A stretch of DNA of 64,000 nucleotides from Kordia sp. (GTDB lineage Bacteria > Bacteroidota > Bacteroidia > Flavobacteriales > Flavobacteriaceae), in assembly GCA_002733415.1 (NCBI GenBank), contig NVVR01000011.1:1-64000 (forward strand). Direction: 5' to 3'. Each line of letters starts with the position of its first letter. Position 1 is the first letter of the stretch. Under the pieces are notes generated by a model, which made no database searches, was not told the origin of the DNA, and saw nothing but the letters and a program-made list of their open reading frames with translations. The position numbers were made by a program, and so were the translations under genes. Below are positions 7,062-16,116 of this stretch, piece after piece.

Positions 7062-8003
7062 ATGGACATCTCACTAATCATCCCACTTCTTAATGAAGAC
7101 GAATCTTTGAAAGAGTTGCATACCTGGATTGCTTCAGTTATGCAAACTCACAACTATTCCTATGAGATACTTTTTATAGATGACGGATCTACCGATAATT
7201 CTTGGGAGGTAATTAATACATTATCACAAGAAGACAACAATGTTAAAGGTTTCAAGTTTTTAAGAAATTATGGTAAATCACAAGCGTTACACCTTGGCTT
7301 TTCAAAAGCAAAAGGAGATGTCGTGATTACCATGGATGCTGATTTACAAGATAACCCAGAAGAAATCCCAGGATTGTATGATTTAATTGCAAACCAAGAT
7401 TTTGATTTAATTTCTGGCTGGAAAAAGAAACGATATGATTCTGTTTTTGCTAAAAATATTCCTTCAAAATTATTTAACTGGTGCGCCCGTAAAACTTCTG
7501 GCCTAAAGCTACATGATTTTAATTGTGGATTAAAAGCTTATAAAAACGATGTGGTAAAGAATGTTGATGTTTACGGCGAAATGCACAGATATATTCCTGT
7601 GTTAGCTAAAAATGCTGGGTATAGAAAAATAGACGAAAAAGTAGTGCAACATCAAGCTCGTAAATACGGAAAAACAAAATTTGGAATGGATCGATTTATA
7701 AATGGCTTCCTTGACCTACTAACAATTTCTTTTCTATCAAAATTCGGAAAACAACCAATGCACTTATTCGGTGCCTTAGGATCACTTTTATTCCTAATAG
7801 GATTTATTTTCGCTTTCTATTTAGGAATTGACAAACTTATCCTAAACCCAACTGATAGGCTAATCACACAACGCCCTCAATTTTATATTTCACTCGTGAG
7901 TATGATTATTGGTTCGCAATTATTTATTGCTGGTTTTTTAGGAGAATTAGTCTTACGTAACAACAAAAATCAAGATCGCTACAGAGTTGAAGAAGAGTTA
8001 TAA
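7062..8003 (+). CDS. Polyprenyl-phosphate glycosyltransferase, GT2
   Basis: The 313-residue protein has a GT-A domain: IIPLLNEDESL at the start, FIDDGSTDNS (39-47), the DAD metal-binding motif at 92-94 (MDADLQDNPEE), and QHQARKYGKTKFG before two C-terminal membrane helices (about 232-256 and 272-300). This architecture is typical of DPM1/GtrB-like enzymes that load a sugar from a nucleotide donor onto a polyprenyl phosphate at the inner membrane. The exact sugar cannot be told. It is cotranscribed with the DUF4199 gene. Confidence 0.88.
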   Translation: MDISLIIPLLNEDESLKELHTWIASVMQTHNYSYEILFIDDGSTDNSWEVINTLSQEDNNVKGFKFLRNYGKSQALHLGFSKAKGDVVITMDADLQDNPEEIPGLYDLIANQDFDLISGWKKKRYDSVFAKNIPSKLFNWCARKTSGLKLHDFNCGLKAYKNDVVKNVDVYGEMHRYIPVLAKNAGYRKIDEKVVQHQARKYGKTKFGMDRFINGFLDLLTISFLSKFGKQPMHLFGALGSLLFLIGFIFAFYLGIDKLILNPTDRLITQRPQFYISLVSMIIGSQLFIAGFLGELVLRNNKNQDRYRVEEEL

Positions 8004-8008
8004 CAGGA

Positions 8009-8118
8009 TTAAGGGGGCAAAAAAAAATACACTTTTTTTTGACCCCTTAAATCTTTTTTCTTTTTTCTCTCTTCTTTTGTTTTTATTCTTTACTCTCTCT
8101 TCTTTGTTCTTTTTTCTC
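8009..8118 (+). terminator. Hairpin and long pyrimidine tract
   Basis: TTAAGGGG (8009-8016) pairs with CCCCTTAA (8043-8050), with an inner A-run/T-run. It is followed by about 68 nt that are almost entirely C and T (8051-8118). The hairpin plus T-rich tail probably ends the glycosyltransferase transcript. The length of the pyrimidine tract is unusual. Confidence 0.6.
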
Positions 8119-8130
8119 AACCAAAAAAGT

Positions 8131-8138
8131 TACATTTG
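8131..8138 (+). promoter_or_regulatory. -7 box of the phosphohexomutase gene
   Basis: TACATTTG matches TAnnTTTG, 25 bp before the start codon at 8164 and directly after the pyrimidine tract. Confidence 0.6.
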
Positions 8139-8163
8139 CATCTTTCATTAGCAAGCATTAACA

Positions 8164-9888
8164 ATGATATATATCGCACCTGAAACGCTAGAAATAGCAA
8201 ATACTTGGTTGACTCCTACTTTTGATGAGGATACTCAACACCAAATAAAAGAACTTATCGCAAACAACCCTGATGAGCTAAAGGAGAGTTTTTATAAAAA
8301 CTTAGAATTCGGTACAGGTGGAATGCGAGGTATCATGGGAGTTGGAACAAACCGAATTAATAAATATACCTTAGGTAAAAACACTCAGGGACTTGCTAAT
8401 TATTTAAAGCAAGAACATCCAGACAAGAAGTTAAAAGTTGCTATAGCTTATGATTGCAGACACAACTCAAAATCACTAGCGAAGTTAGTAGCTAATGTGT
8501 TTTCAGCCAATGGAATTAAAGTGTATTTATTTTCTGACTTACGTCCTACTCCAGAATTATCGTTTGCAGTAAAGCACTTAGGATGTGATTGTGGAATTGT
8601 ATTAACAGCATCACACAACCCCCCAGAATACAACGGATACAAAGTATACTGGAATGACGGCGGACAAATTGTTCCTCCTCAGGATGCAGAAATAATCAAC
8701 GCTATAAATGAGTTAGATTATGCAGAAATTAATTTTGAGGCAAACGACAACTTAATTGAATTAATCGACACTGAATTAGACGAAGCTTTTATTACCGCTT
8801 CTGTAGCTAACGGAAGTTTTGAAGGTACCGATCGTGATAACTTATCTATCGTTTTCACTTCATTACACGGTACTTCAATTACTATTTTACCAGAAACTTT
8901 AAAACGTGCTGGTTACAAAAACATTCATATAGTTGAGGAACAAGCAAAACCTGATGGGGATTTCCCTACAGTAAAATCACCTAATCCAGAAGAACCAGCA
9001 GCTTTGGCTATGGCCATGGAATTGGCAGAAAAAGTAAATGCTGATATCGTTATTGGTACTGATCCTGATTCTGACAGAATAGGTATTGCCGTTAGAGACA
9101 ATGACAATAAGTTGATTTTACTAAACGGAAATCAAGCTATGATTGTTATGACCGATTTTTTAATTGGACAATGGTTAAAGCAAGGGAAATTATCCGATAA
9201 TGATTTTGTAGGATCTACAATAGTATCTACTCCAATGATGCAGGAATTAGCTGATTATTACGGCGTTGAATGCAAGGTTGGCTTAACTGGATTTAAATGG
9301 ATTGCTAAAATGATTCAAGACCATCCTGACCAAGCATTTATTGGTGGTGGGGAAGAAAGCTTCGGTTTTATGGTCGGAGACTTTGTTCGTGACAAAGACG
9401 CAGTAACCGCAGCGCTACTAGCTTGTGAAATTACTAGTCAAGCAAAATCTAATAACAGCTCTCTATACAAGGAGTTATTAAAATTATATGTAACTCATGG
9501 TTTCTACAAGGAACATTTAGTATCACTTGTTAAAAAAGGAATCTCTGGTGGGGAAGAAATCGCTCAAATGATGGTTGACTTCAGGGACAATCCATTGAAA
9601 AAAATAAATGGTTCTAAAGTAATTATGTTAGAAGATTACCAAGCTTCTACTATGAAAAATATTCTCACCGATAAAGAGTACCCATTAGACGTTCCAAAAT
9701 CCAATGTGTTAATATATTACATGGAAGACGGAAGCAAAATTGCTTGTAGACCAAGTGGGACCGAACCAAAAATAAAGTTCTACATAAGTGTAAAAGAAAC
9801 TTTAAAAACTATTGAGGACTTTGAAAAAGTACAACAAAAATTAGACGATAAGATCACCTCGATAATCAATGATTTGAATGTAAATTAA
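8164..9888 (+). CDS. Phosphoglucomutase/phosphomannomutase
   Basis: The 574-residue alpha-D-phosphohexomutase has the phosphoserine loop TASHNP with Ser150, the metal loop DPDSDR (300-305), the sugar-specificity loop GGGEES (394-399) and the phosphate-binding loop RPSGTEPK near 535-542. It interconverts hexose 1- and 6-phosphates, feeding nucleotide-sugar synthesis and glycogen or envelope sugars. Length fits the long Bacteroidota/Firmicutes phospho-sugar mutase group. Its stop codon touches the start of the ABC exporter gene (TAA then ATG, no gap), so the two are cotranscribed. Confidence 0.94.
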   Translation: MIYIAPETLEIANTWLTPTFDEDTQHQIKELIANNPDELKESFYKNLEFGTGGMRGIMGVGTNRINKYTLGKNTQGLANYLKQEHPDKKLKVAIAYDCRHNSKSLAKLVANVFSANGIKVYLFSDLRPTPELSFAVKHLGCDCGIVLTASHNPPEYNGYKVYWNDGGQIVPPQDAEIINAINELDYAEINFEANDNLIELIDTELDEAFITASVANGSFEGTDRDNLSIVFTSLHGTSITILPETLKRAGYKNIHIVEEQAKPDGDFPTVKSPNPEEPAALAMAMELAEKVNADIVIGTDPDSDRIGIAVRDNDNKLILLNGNQAMIVMTDFLIGQWLKQGKLSDNDFVGSTIVSTPMMQELADYYGVECKVGLTGFKWIAKMIQDHPDQAFIGGGEESFGFMVGDFVRDKDAVTAALLACEITSQAKSNNSSLYKELLKLYVTHGFYKEHLVSLVKKGISGGEEIAQMMVDFRDNPLKKINGSKVIMLEDYQASTMKNILTDKEYPLDVPKSNVLIYYMEDGSKIACRPSGTEPKIKFYISVKETLKTIEDFEKVQQKLDDKITSIINDLNVN

Positions 9889-11733
9889 ATGGAGTACATA
9901 AAAAAATTATCACGTTTTATAATACCATACAAGAAATACGCTTACCTAAATATATTTTTCAACGTTTTATACGCCTTGTTTAGTACATTAGGTATGGTTT
10001 CTTTAATGCCCATGATAAATGTTTTATTTGGCGAAAATGAAAAACGTACTATAAAACCAATTTGGAAGGGACTTAATAGTCTTGATGATTTAGGAAACAT
10101 CAAGCCATACCTAGAAGATTCCTTGAACTACTTTATCACTACTACTTCTGATGAATTTGGACCTCAACACGCCTTAATGTACATGATAATACTAATCATT
10201 AGTATCTTCCTATTCAAAAACGTATTCAACTACCTAGCACTTTATTTTATAACTTATTTAAGAAACGGTGTTTTGAAAGATATTAGAAATGAAGTATATA
10301 ATAAAGTCATAGCCCTCCCTATTTCATATTACTCTGAGAAGAAAAAAGGAGACGTTATTGCTCGTATTTCTGGAGATGTTAATGAAGTACAAAACTCATT
10401 GTTAGCTATTTTAGAATTGATTGTTAAAGAACCCCTAACGATACTTTTTTCTATTATCGCAATGTTTATGATTAGTTCTAAACTAACATTGTTTGTATTT
10501 ATATTCATCCCTATTTCTGGTTTTATTATTTCATTGATTGGAAAAAAGTTAAAAACCCACTCTGCAAAAGTCCAGAATGAACAAGGTGTTTTCTTATCTA
10601 CTTTAGAAGAAACTTTAAGCGGATTAAAAGTCATTAAAGGGTTTAATGCCGAACCCGTATTCAATAACAAATTCCAAGAATCTACTACTCGATTTTTTAA
10701 CTTCACAAACACATTAGCGCACAGACAAAATCTAGCTTCACCTACTAGTGAGTTTCTAGGCATTGCTACTATTTCAATATTACTATGGTATGGAGGAGGT
10801 ATGGTTTTAGTTGAAAAAACGTTATCAGGAGGTGCTTTTATTGGCTATATGGCATTAGCATACACTATTTTAACTCCTGCCAAATCTATCTCAAAGGCTA
10901 GCTATAAAGTAAAATCCGGTAATGCATCAGCTGATAGAATCTTAGAGATTCTGAATACTGAATCTCCACTAAAAGACATAGAAAACGCTATTGAAAAGAA
11001 CACATTTGATGCTGCAATTAGCATAAAAAACATTTCTTTTAAATATGAAGATGACTATGTATTAAAAAATTTCTCATTAGAGATTCCTAAAGGAAAAACA
11101 GTTGCCTTAGTCGGTCAATCTGGTAGTGGAAAATCAACTATAGCAAACTTACTTACTCGTTTTTACGACATCAATGAAGGGAGCATTTCTATTGACGGTA
11201 AAGACATCCGTAATTTAAAAAAAGAATCTGTTCGTGGACTAATGGGATTAGTTACACAAGATTCTATTTTATTTAATGATACTATAAAGAACAACATTAA
11301 ACTAAGTACCCAAAACGCTACTGATGAAGAAGTTCTTGAGGCTGCAAAAATAGCCAATGCCTATGAGTTCATCAAAGACCTCCCTAAGGGATTTGACACT
11401 AATATTGGTGATGGTGGCGGAAAACTATCTGGGGGGCAAAAACAACGCTTATCAATAGCTAGAGCTGTTTTAAAGAACCCGCCTATCATGATTTTAGATG
11501 AAGCTACTTCAGCTTTAGATACCGAATCCGAAAAGCTAGTACAAGTTGCTTTGGAAAACATGATGAAAAACCGAACTTCTGTAGTTATCGCCCATAGACT
11601 ATCTACTATTAAAAAAGCTGATATTATCATCGTAATGAAAAAAGGTGAAATTATCGAACAGGGTAACCATACTGATTTACTTGCAAAAGGCGGAATGTAT
11701 AAGAGACTTGTTGAAATGCAGTCCATCGCATAA
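9889..11733 (+). CDS. ABC exporter, MsbA-like half-transporter
   Basis: The 614-residue protein fuses a six-helix membrane domain (about 20-345) with an ATPase domain. The ATPase shows Walker A GQSGSGKST (409-417), signature LSGGQ (513-517), Walker B ILDEA (535-539) and switch His569. It would work as a homodimer. Its similarity to lipid A exporters makes MsbA-like flipping of lipopolysaccharide precursor plausible, and linkage to sugar-phosphate genes agrees. A drug or peptide exporter cannot be excluded. It ends at a strong terminator. Confidence 0.88.
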   Translation: MEYIKKLSRFIIPYKKYAYLNIFFNVLYALFSTLGMVSLMPMINVLFGENEKRTIKPIWKGLNSLDDLGNIKPYLEDSLNYFITTTSDEFGPQHALMYMIILIISIFLFKNVFNYLALYFITYLRNGVLKDIRNEVYNKVIALPISYYSEKKKGDVIARISGDVNEVQNSLLAILELIVKEPLTILFSIIAMFMISSKLTLFVFIFIPISGFIISLIGKKLKTHSAKVQNEQGVFLSTLEETLSGLKVIKGFNAEPVFNNKFQESTTRFFNFTNTLAHRQNLASPTSEFLGIATISILLWYGGGMVLVEKTLSGGAFIGYMALAYTILTPAKSISKASYKVKSGNASADRILEILNTESPLKDIENAIEKNTFDAAISIKNISFKYEDDYVLKNFSLEIPKGKTVALVGQSGSGKSTIANLLTRFYDINEGSISIDGKDIRNLKKESVRGLMGLVTQDSILFNDTIKNNIKLSTQNATDEEVLEAAKIANAYEFIKDLPKGFDTNIGDGGGKLSGGQKQRLSIARAVLKNPPIMILDEATSALDTESEKLVQVALENMMKNRTSVVIAHRLSTIKKADIIIVMKKGEIIEQGNHTDLLAKGGMYKRLVEMQSIA

Positions 11734-11754
11734 AACATAATTATTATAACAACA

Positions 11755-11790
11755 AAAAGGCGAAACTAATGTTTCGCCTTTTATCTTTTT
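11755..11790 (+). terminator. Intrinsic terminator after the ABC exporter
   Basis: AAAAGGCGAAAC (11755-11766) pairs with GTTTCGCCTTTT (11771-11782) over a TAAT loop, followed by a T-rich tail. Confidence 0.85.
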
Positions 11791-11905
11791 AGTGGCTACA
11801 TAAAAAAGTTGGGGCTTTTATTATGCAGAATTGACACTAATCCTTTAAAATAATATCACAAATATATAATCAATAAAAGTATTATCAAAGTCTTTTTTTA
11901 CTTTT

Positions 11906-11932
11906 ATCGATTATTCCTCACGTTTAATCGAT
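11906..11932. promoter_or_regulatory. Dyad upstream of the ECF sigma promoter
   Basis: ATCGATTA (11906-11913) and TAATCGAT (11925-11932) form a perfect inverted repeat with an 11-bp spacer. It lies 28 bp upstream of the predicted sigma promoter, so it could be an activator or repressor site. Function is inferred from position only. Confidence 0.3.
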
Positions 11933-11959
11933 GTTTCAATTTAATTCACCGTACATATT

Positions 11960-11987
11960 AAACCTTTTCTTATTTTTAAAGTCGTAG
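11960..11987 (+). promoter_or_regulatory. ECF-type promoter of the sigma gene
   Basis: AAACCTT (11960-11966), 14 bp, then GTCGTAG (11981-11987), 16 bp before the sigma start. The -35 AACC and -10 GTC elements are the usual ECF shape. The same AAACCTT-N14-GTC spacing recurs at 12632-12659 and, on the minus strand, at 16939-16965. This suggests autoregulation. Confidence 0.55.
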
Positions 11988-12003
11988 AGTCTTACATATA
12001 AAA

Positions 12004-12543
12004 ATGACAGAACAGGAACTCATAACATCTCTTAAGAACCCAAATACTTTAAATAGTGCATTTAAGGAATTGTTAAAACAGTATAAAGAGCGATTATATT
12101 GGCATATAAGAAAGATAGTTATAGACCATGATGATACTGATGATGTGTTACAAAACACCTTCATTAAAATATATAAAAACATTGGTAAATTTAAAGCCGA
12201 TAGCAAGTTATACTCTTGGATGTATCGTATTGCCACGAATGAATCAATCACTTTTATCAATCAAAGAGCTAAAAAAAATAACAGCGCTACAGAAGAAGTA
12301 CAACAAATGCTATTAAACAACTTGACTTCGGATGAGTATTTTGATGGTGACGAAGCACAAATAAAGCTTCAAAAAGCAATCGCTACTTTACCACAAAAAC
12401 AACAATTGGTATTTAATATGAAATATTTTGATGCCATTAAATATAAAGAAATGTCTGGAATTTTAGAAACCTCCGAAGGAGCCCTAAAAGCTTCATATCA
12501 CATTGCTTCAAAAAAAATAGAAGCATATATTTTAAACAACTAA
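12004..12543 (+). CDS. ECF RNA polymerase sigma factor
   Basis: The 179-residue protein has a sigma-70 region 2 (about 18-90: DDTDDVLQNTFIKIYKNIGKF, SWMYRIATNESITFIN) and a sigma-70 region 4 helix-turn-helix (about 118-170: ATLPQKQQLVFNMKYFDAIKYKEMSGILETSEGALKASYH). It lacks regions 1 and 3, so it belongs to the extracytoplasmic-function class. The two following genes encode a putative membrane anti-sigma protein and a periplasmic Spy/CpxP-like protein, a common Flavobacteriia arrangement. It probably answers envelope stress and is probably autoregulated through the promoter described upstream. Confidence 0.92.
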   Translation: MTEQELITSLKNPNTLNSAFKELLKQYKERLYWHIRKIVIDHDDTDDVLQNTFIKIYKNIGKFKADSKLYSWMYRIATNESITFINQRAKKNNSATEEVQQMLLNNLTSDEYFDGDEAQIKLQKAIATLPQKQQLVFNMKYFDAIKYKEMSGILETSEGALKASYHIASKKIEAYILNN

Positions 12544-12620
12544 TTTTATTTAATGCAAATACAAAACTATTAATTAACCAAGATATTCAAACTCTAAGTC
12601 AACTTACTTAAAAAAAAAAC

Positions 12621-12648
12621 ATAAATGAGTTAAACCTTATTCATTTAT
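12621..12648. promoter_or_regulatory. Dyad overlapping the internal ECF promoter
   Basis: ATAAATGA (12621-12628) and TCATTTAT (12641-12648) form a perfect inverted repeat with a 12-bp spacer. It spans the AAACCTT element at 12632. A bound protein would cover the -35 region. Regulatory meaning is inferred. Confidence 0.25.
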
Positions 12649-12659
12649 TAGCGTCTAAG
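12632..12659 (+). promoter_or_regulatory. Internal ECF-type promoter before the anti-sigma gene
   Basis: AAACCTT (12632-12638), 14 bp, GTCTAAG (12653-12659). The next start codon is at 12666, so transcripts from here would be leaderless or nearly so. It shares AAACCTT-N14-GTCTAA exactly with the minus-strand site at 16939-16965. Confidence 0.55.
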
Positions 12660-12665
12660 ATACAA

Positions 12666-13181
12666 ATGAACTCGAATAACAAACATATAAAAACTGGATT
12701 TAAGACTCCTGATAATTACTTTGATAGTTTTGAAGAAAAGCTATTGAATAAACTATCAATGGAAACTGAAGTCCTGATTGATAACAAAACTGGATATAAA
12801 ATTCCAAAAGATTATTTTGATGCTTTTGAAAAAGAGTTACTGAGTAAAGTTGAGAAACCCGAACCTAAAGTGATTCCACTTTTTAACACAAGTAAACTTT
12901 ATTATGTTGCTAGTGTAGCTGCTATACTAATTTTTAGCCTATTTATCATTAAGCCTACATATTCAGACTCAATAACTTTTGATGATCTTGAATATGCTTC
13001 AATTGAAGAATACATCAACACGGAGAACATAGATATCTCTGCAGTAGAGCTTGCAGACCTATATGGGGTAGAGACAAACGATTTAGATCATATTTCATTC
13101 TTAAATATAGAGGATGATCATATTTTAGAATACTTATCGGAAGAAACAACTTCTGATGATTATTACGACAGTGAATTATAA
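12666..13181 (+). CDS. Putative membrane anti-sigma protein
   Basis: The 171-residue protein has one membrane helix (about 78-95). Its cytoplasmic part holds two copies of a 20-residue motif (residues 10-29 and 42-61, pattern TG-aromatic-K-x-P-xx-YFD-x-FE-xx-LL-x-K, 12 of 20 identical). The C-terminal part (about 100-171) is very acidic. No known anti-sigma fold is recognised. Position after the sigma gene, a single transmembrane span and a short N-terminal region argue for a sigma-binding membrane protein. It lies 122 bp downstream of the sigma gene with its own promoter. Confidence 0.65.
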   Translation: MNSNNKHIKTGFKTPDNYFDSFEEKLLNKLSMETEVLIDNKTGYKIPKDYFDAFEKELLSKVEKPEPKVIPLFNTSKLYYVASVAAILIFSLFIIKPTYSDSITFDDLEYASIEEYINTENIDISAVELADLYGVETNDLDHISFLNIEDDHILEYLSEETTSDDYYDSEL

Positions 13182-13199
13182 AATAAAAACACATCTATA

Positions 13200-13679
13200 A
13201 TGAAACAAGTATTACCTATATTAATTGCCTTGCTATTTATTAGTACAGCTTTTGCACAACACCCAAAAAGAAAGAAAATAAAAGCTTTAAAAACAGCACA
13301 TATCACTAACGAGTTAAACTTAACAAGTAGTGAGGCTGAAAAGTTTTGGCCAATATATAACTCCTCTGAAGAGAAACACCATCAATTACGTAGTGAATCA
13401 AGACAATTGCGTAAAAAATTAAAAGAAAATCTTGATGCTATTTCAGAAAGTGAAGCCAAAGTTATTTTACAAAAATCAATAAATTTACAAAACAGAATGC
13501 ATAAAGAGCGAAATAAATTAACAACAGATTTAATTCAATTCTTACCTGCAAAAAAAATTATTTTGCTTAAAAAAGCTGAAGAAGATTTCACTCGCAAATT
13601 AATAAAGAAATTTAGAGACCATCGAGGTAGAGGAACAGAAGGAGATATGCCCCCACATGGCGGCAGAGGCCCTCGATAA
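13200..13679 (+). CDS. Spy/CpxP-like periplasmic sensor of ECF sigma
   Basis: The 159-residue protein has a signal peptide (about 1-19, cleavage after TAFA). The mature part is helical and highly charged, with an LTSSEAEKFWPIYN segment near 41-54 that resembles the LTxxQ motif of Spy/CpxP proteins. A basic, Gly/Arg-rich tail (RDHRGRG, GGRGPR) ends it. Flavobacterial genomes commonly label this type 'sensor of ECF-type sigma factor'. It begins 18 bp after the anti-sigma gene. It may act as a periplasmic chaperone or feedback regulator for the pathway. Confidence 0.75.
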   Translation: MKQVLPILIALLFISTAFAQHPKRKKIKALKTAHITNELNLTSSEAEKFWPIYNSSEEKHHQLRSESRQLRKKLKENLDAISESEAKVILQKSINLQNRMHKERNKLTTDLIQFLPAKKIILLKKAEEDFTRKLIKKFRDHRGRGTEGDMPPHGGRGPR

Positions 13680-13715
13680 CTAAAAACAGGAAGCATAATG
13701 CTTCCTGTTTTTAGT
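13679..13715. terminator. Bidirectional terminator between convergent operons
   Basis: AACTAAAAACAGGAAGC-ATAAT-GCTTCCTGTTTTTAGTT is a 17-bp perfect stem with A/T-rich arms. It serves the ECF operon (plus) and the lipoprotein operon (minus), and it overlaps the BNR gene's stop codon at 13711-13713. Confidence 0.85.
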
Positions 13716-14754
13716 TAAACGTTAATTTCGATACACTTCCTTTCCCAGCAGCATATGCAATGCTATCATTTAAAAATCGAATGGCATAAAAACCTTCGTC
13801 ACTTAAATGTTTCCAAGTACTGCCAAAATCCTTTGAATAATCAATCCCATTAAATCCAACCGCAACCAATGCTGTTCCGTTACTGTTTGGAATAAACTGT
13901 ACACAACTTCTATATCCAGGATTTTGTGCTTTAGCAACTAACTCCCATGTTTTCCCCCCATCAATAGTTTTGATTTTATTTTGCTGATTAACTTCTGGAG
14001 TTGAATAATCTCCCCCGATTGCAAAACCGATACTTTTATTATAAAAATCAAGTGAATATATCCCCGAACTTTCTACTCCTTGAATAATTGGTGTATCATA
14101 AACTTCCCAAGACACCCCTTTATTTGATGAGAATAAAATCCTGCTCGCATTCCCTCCTGTAGCTATCCAAGTATAATCATCTATAATCGCAATATTAGTA
14201 TCACTTGCCGCAAATGCTCCTTCACCTACAGATACTTTGGGTGAAATATTACAAGGTAACTTCTTCCAAGTATTTCCTCCATCACGAGTAATGACAATTG
14301 ACATGCAACCATCCGTTTGATCACCAATAGCAATCCCTTCATTTTCATTCCAAAATTCCATTGCATCATAAAATGCTTTTTCATGCAGCTCAGTATATAC
14401 TAATTCCCCATCCTTATATAGTAATGCTGGACTTTCAATACTGATGGTAAAAATAGATTTCCCATTATACGCTAAAGCTCTAAAGTTTGGCTTACGAATA
14501 GTATCAGTTTCAACCATTTTTTTAAACTCTTTAGAGTTTGGTTCTTTTATTAATGTCTTCCCATTTGAAGTTGCAATCACAACTCCCTTTTCTGTTATTT
14601 CTAAGGCTCGAATATTTAACGATGAATCTTGTAAAACGACTTCTATTGTAACTCCCGAAATAGCTGATTCCTCAACCAACACTTCCTTATTTCCCTTACC
14701 CTTAACACAACTTATTATTAAGAACAATACTGTAACTACTACTATATTTTTCAT
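13711..14754 (-). CDS. BNR/YCF48-like repeat lipoprotein
   Basis: The 347-residue protein has a lipoprotein signal (FLIISC, Cys16). Its body is a beta-propeller of BNR/Asp-box type: DGGNTWKKL, SNKGVSWEVY, DGGKTWELV and DFGSTWKHL occur at regular spacing. Related proteins are often named 'oxidoreductase' or YCF48-related, without biochemical proof. The propeller is probably a binding scaffold on the periplasmic or outer surface. It is the last gene of a four-lipoprotein operon; 80 bp separate it from the SCO gene. Confidence 0.82.
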   Translation of the reverse strand: MKNIVVVTVLFLIISCVKGKGNKEVLVEESAISGVTIEVVLQDSSLNIRALEITEKGVVIATSNGKTLIKEPNSKEFKKMVETDTIRKPNFRALAYNGKSIFTISIESPALLYKDGELVYTELHEKAFYDAMEFWNENEGIAIGDQTDGCMSIVITRDGGNTWKKLPCNISPKVSVGEGAFAASDTNIAIIDDYTWIATGGNASRILFSSNKGVSWEVYDTPIIQGVESSGIYSLDFYNKSIGFAIGGDYSTPEVNQQNKIKTIDGGKTWELVAKAQNPGYRSCVQFIPNSNGTALVAVGFNGIDYSKDFGSTWKHLSDEGFYAIRFLNDSIAYAAGKGSVSKLTFN

Positions 14755-14834
14755 ACATTTCTAATATACTACAAATAAATAAAGGGCTACTAATAAATAG
14801 CAACCCTTTCCAAAATAGATTTACAAAAAAAATA

Positions 14835-15479
14835 TTATTCATCTTTCAGTAATTCAATATGCTTCAATAATCGTTTTGTTTCAATTTCTAAAGTACCGTT
14901 ATACACCCCTCTAACTCTCCCCTTTTTATCTATCAATAAAAAATTTTCGGTATGTATAAAAGCACTCTCATCTTTTGTTTTTACAAAATCTTCATCAGCA
15001 AAATATGAATTACGCGCTATATTATAAATTTCATCTCTTTCACCAGTAACTAAATTCCATTTACTATCAATCACTTTATTATTACTTGCAAATTCTTTTA
15101 ATTTATCTACAGTATCAACCCACGGCATTACAGTATGGGATAACAACACTAACTCCTCATCATTTTCAAACTCCTCTTGTAATATATTCATATTTTTGGT
15201 TAACCTCGGACAAATCCCAGGACATGTAGTAAAAAAGAAATCCACTACATATATTTTGTCTTTATAATCATTATTTGTTATCGTTTTACCATTTTGATTT
15301 GTAAAACTAAAGGGAGAAATAGTATGAATCTCATTATACTCATCAGAAGATGGTAATATCCATTCCGGAGTAAAATCAGAAGAATTGAAAAATGGTAATA
15401 CTTTTGACTTATCTATTACCTCTTCTTTGCAAGAAACCAATACCAACATCAATATTAAAACAGTTTTTATACACTTCAT
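14835..15479 (-). CDS. SCO1/SenC family lipoprotein
   Basis: The 214-residue thioredoxin-fold protein has a lipoprotein signal (LVSC, Cys17), the copper-binding CxxxC motif (TTCPGICP, Cys86 and Cys90) and the conserved distal histidine (His176 in IHTENFLLID). SCO proteins bind copper or reduce thiols, classically for cytochrome oxidase CuA assembly. No oxidase gene is in this window, so a redox or copper role within this operon is possible. The residues after the lipid Cys (KEE) look like a Bacteroidota surface-export signal. Its ATG overlaps the stop of the MORN gene by one base. Confidence 0.9.
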   Translation of the reverse strand: MKCIKTVLILMLVLVSCKEEVIDKSKVLPFFNSSDFTPEWILPSSDEYNEIHTISPFSFTNQNGKTITNNDYKDKIYVVDFFFTTCPGICPRLTKNMNILQEEFENDEELVLLSHTVMPWVDTVDKLKEFASNNKVIDSKWNLVTGERDEIYNIARNSYFADEDFVKTKDESAFIHTENFLLIDKKGRVRGVYNGTLEIETKRLLKHIELLKDE

Positions 15480-16090
15480 TATCTTGTTACTTTATCTTGT
15501 CCTTTTTTGACAGTAAAACATTTTTTCAAACCAATTAAGCCATAGCGTTCTCCATTAACAACTTCATAATTAGCTTTTATATTACCATTAGCTTTCCAAG
15601 CTTTTTGAGCGCCATTTTCTCTGCCATTCACATAGTTAAATTCACGAAAAACCTGACCGTTATTATACCATTCTGTAAGGGAACCTTGATACTGTCCTAA
15701 ATCATTAAAATGATAGCTAAACTTCTTAGCACCGCTATTCCACCATCCAGTATGCACTCCTACCTTGTGTCCGTTACTGTAATATCGTTGTTCAAACTTT
15801 TTTCCGTCAGCATACCATTTGTTAGTACACCCTTCTTTTATTCCTTTTAAATACTGACTCTTACTTTTAATCCTGTCATTTTTAAATTTCACAATATAAA
15901 CTCCAGAATACGGTGTGTCTTTATAATATAATATTCCATTTTTAACATCTGTATCAGTATTTGAAGCATACACTTGTATAGCAGGAATTATTGATGGCTG
16001 CTGAGTAGTGACATCTCCAAAGCTTTCTTCTTTTACAACCTCGCTACAGGAGAATATAAACAATGAAAAAAACAGTGTATAAAACCTCAT
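15479..16090 (-). CDS. MORN/YwqK-like repeat lipoprotein
   Basis: The 203-residue protein has a lipoprotein signal (FIFSC, Cys15). From about residue 60 there are MORN-type repeats, each with a WY/WW-x-x-G core (NKWYADGKKFEQRYYSNG, TGWWNSGAKKFSYHF, TEWYNNGQVFREFNYVNG, KAWKANGNIKANYEVVNG). Databases often call such proteins 'YwqK family antitoxin', but no toxin gene is adjacent, so that name is misleading here. It lies between the YHYH and SCO genes (26 bp from the first, 1-bp overlap with the second) and probably acts with them at the cell surface. Confidence 0.85.
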   Translation of the reverse strand: MRFYTLFFSLFIFSCSEVVKEESFGDVTTQQPSIIPAIQVYASNTDTDVKNGILYYKDTPYSGVYIVKFKNDRIKSKSQYLKGIKEGCTNKWYADGKKFEQRYYSNGHKVGVHTGWWNSGAKKFSYHFNDLGQYQGSLTEWYNNGQVFREFNYVNGRENGAQKAWKANGNIKANYEVVNGERYGLIGLKKCFTVKKGQDKVTR

Positions 16091-16116
16091 AAAGTGTCTG
16101 TTTAAAAATATTTGTA

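Noticed and set aside
15479-16090. Toxin-antitoxin system suggested by the YwqK-like MORN protein
   Set aside because: It is a lipoprotein within a lipoprotein operon; no toxin-like gene is adjacent.
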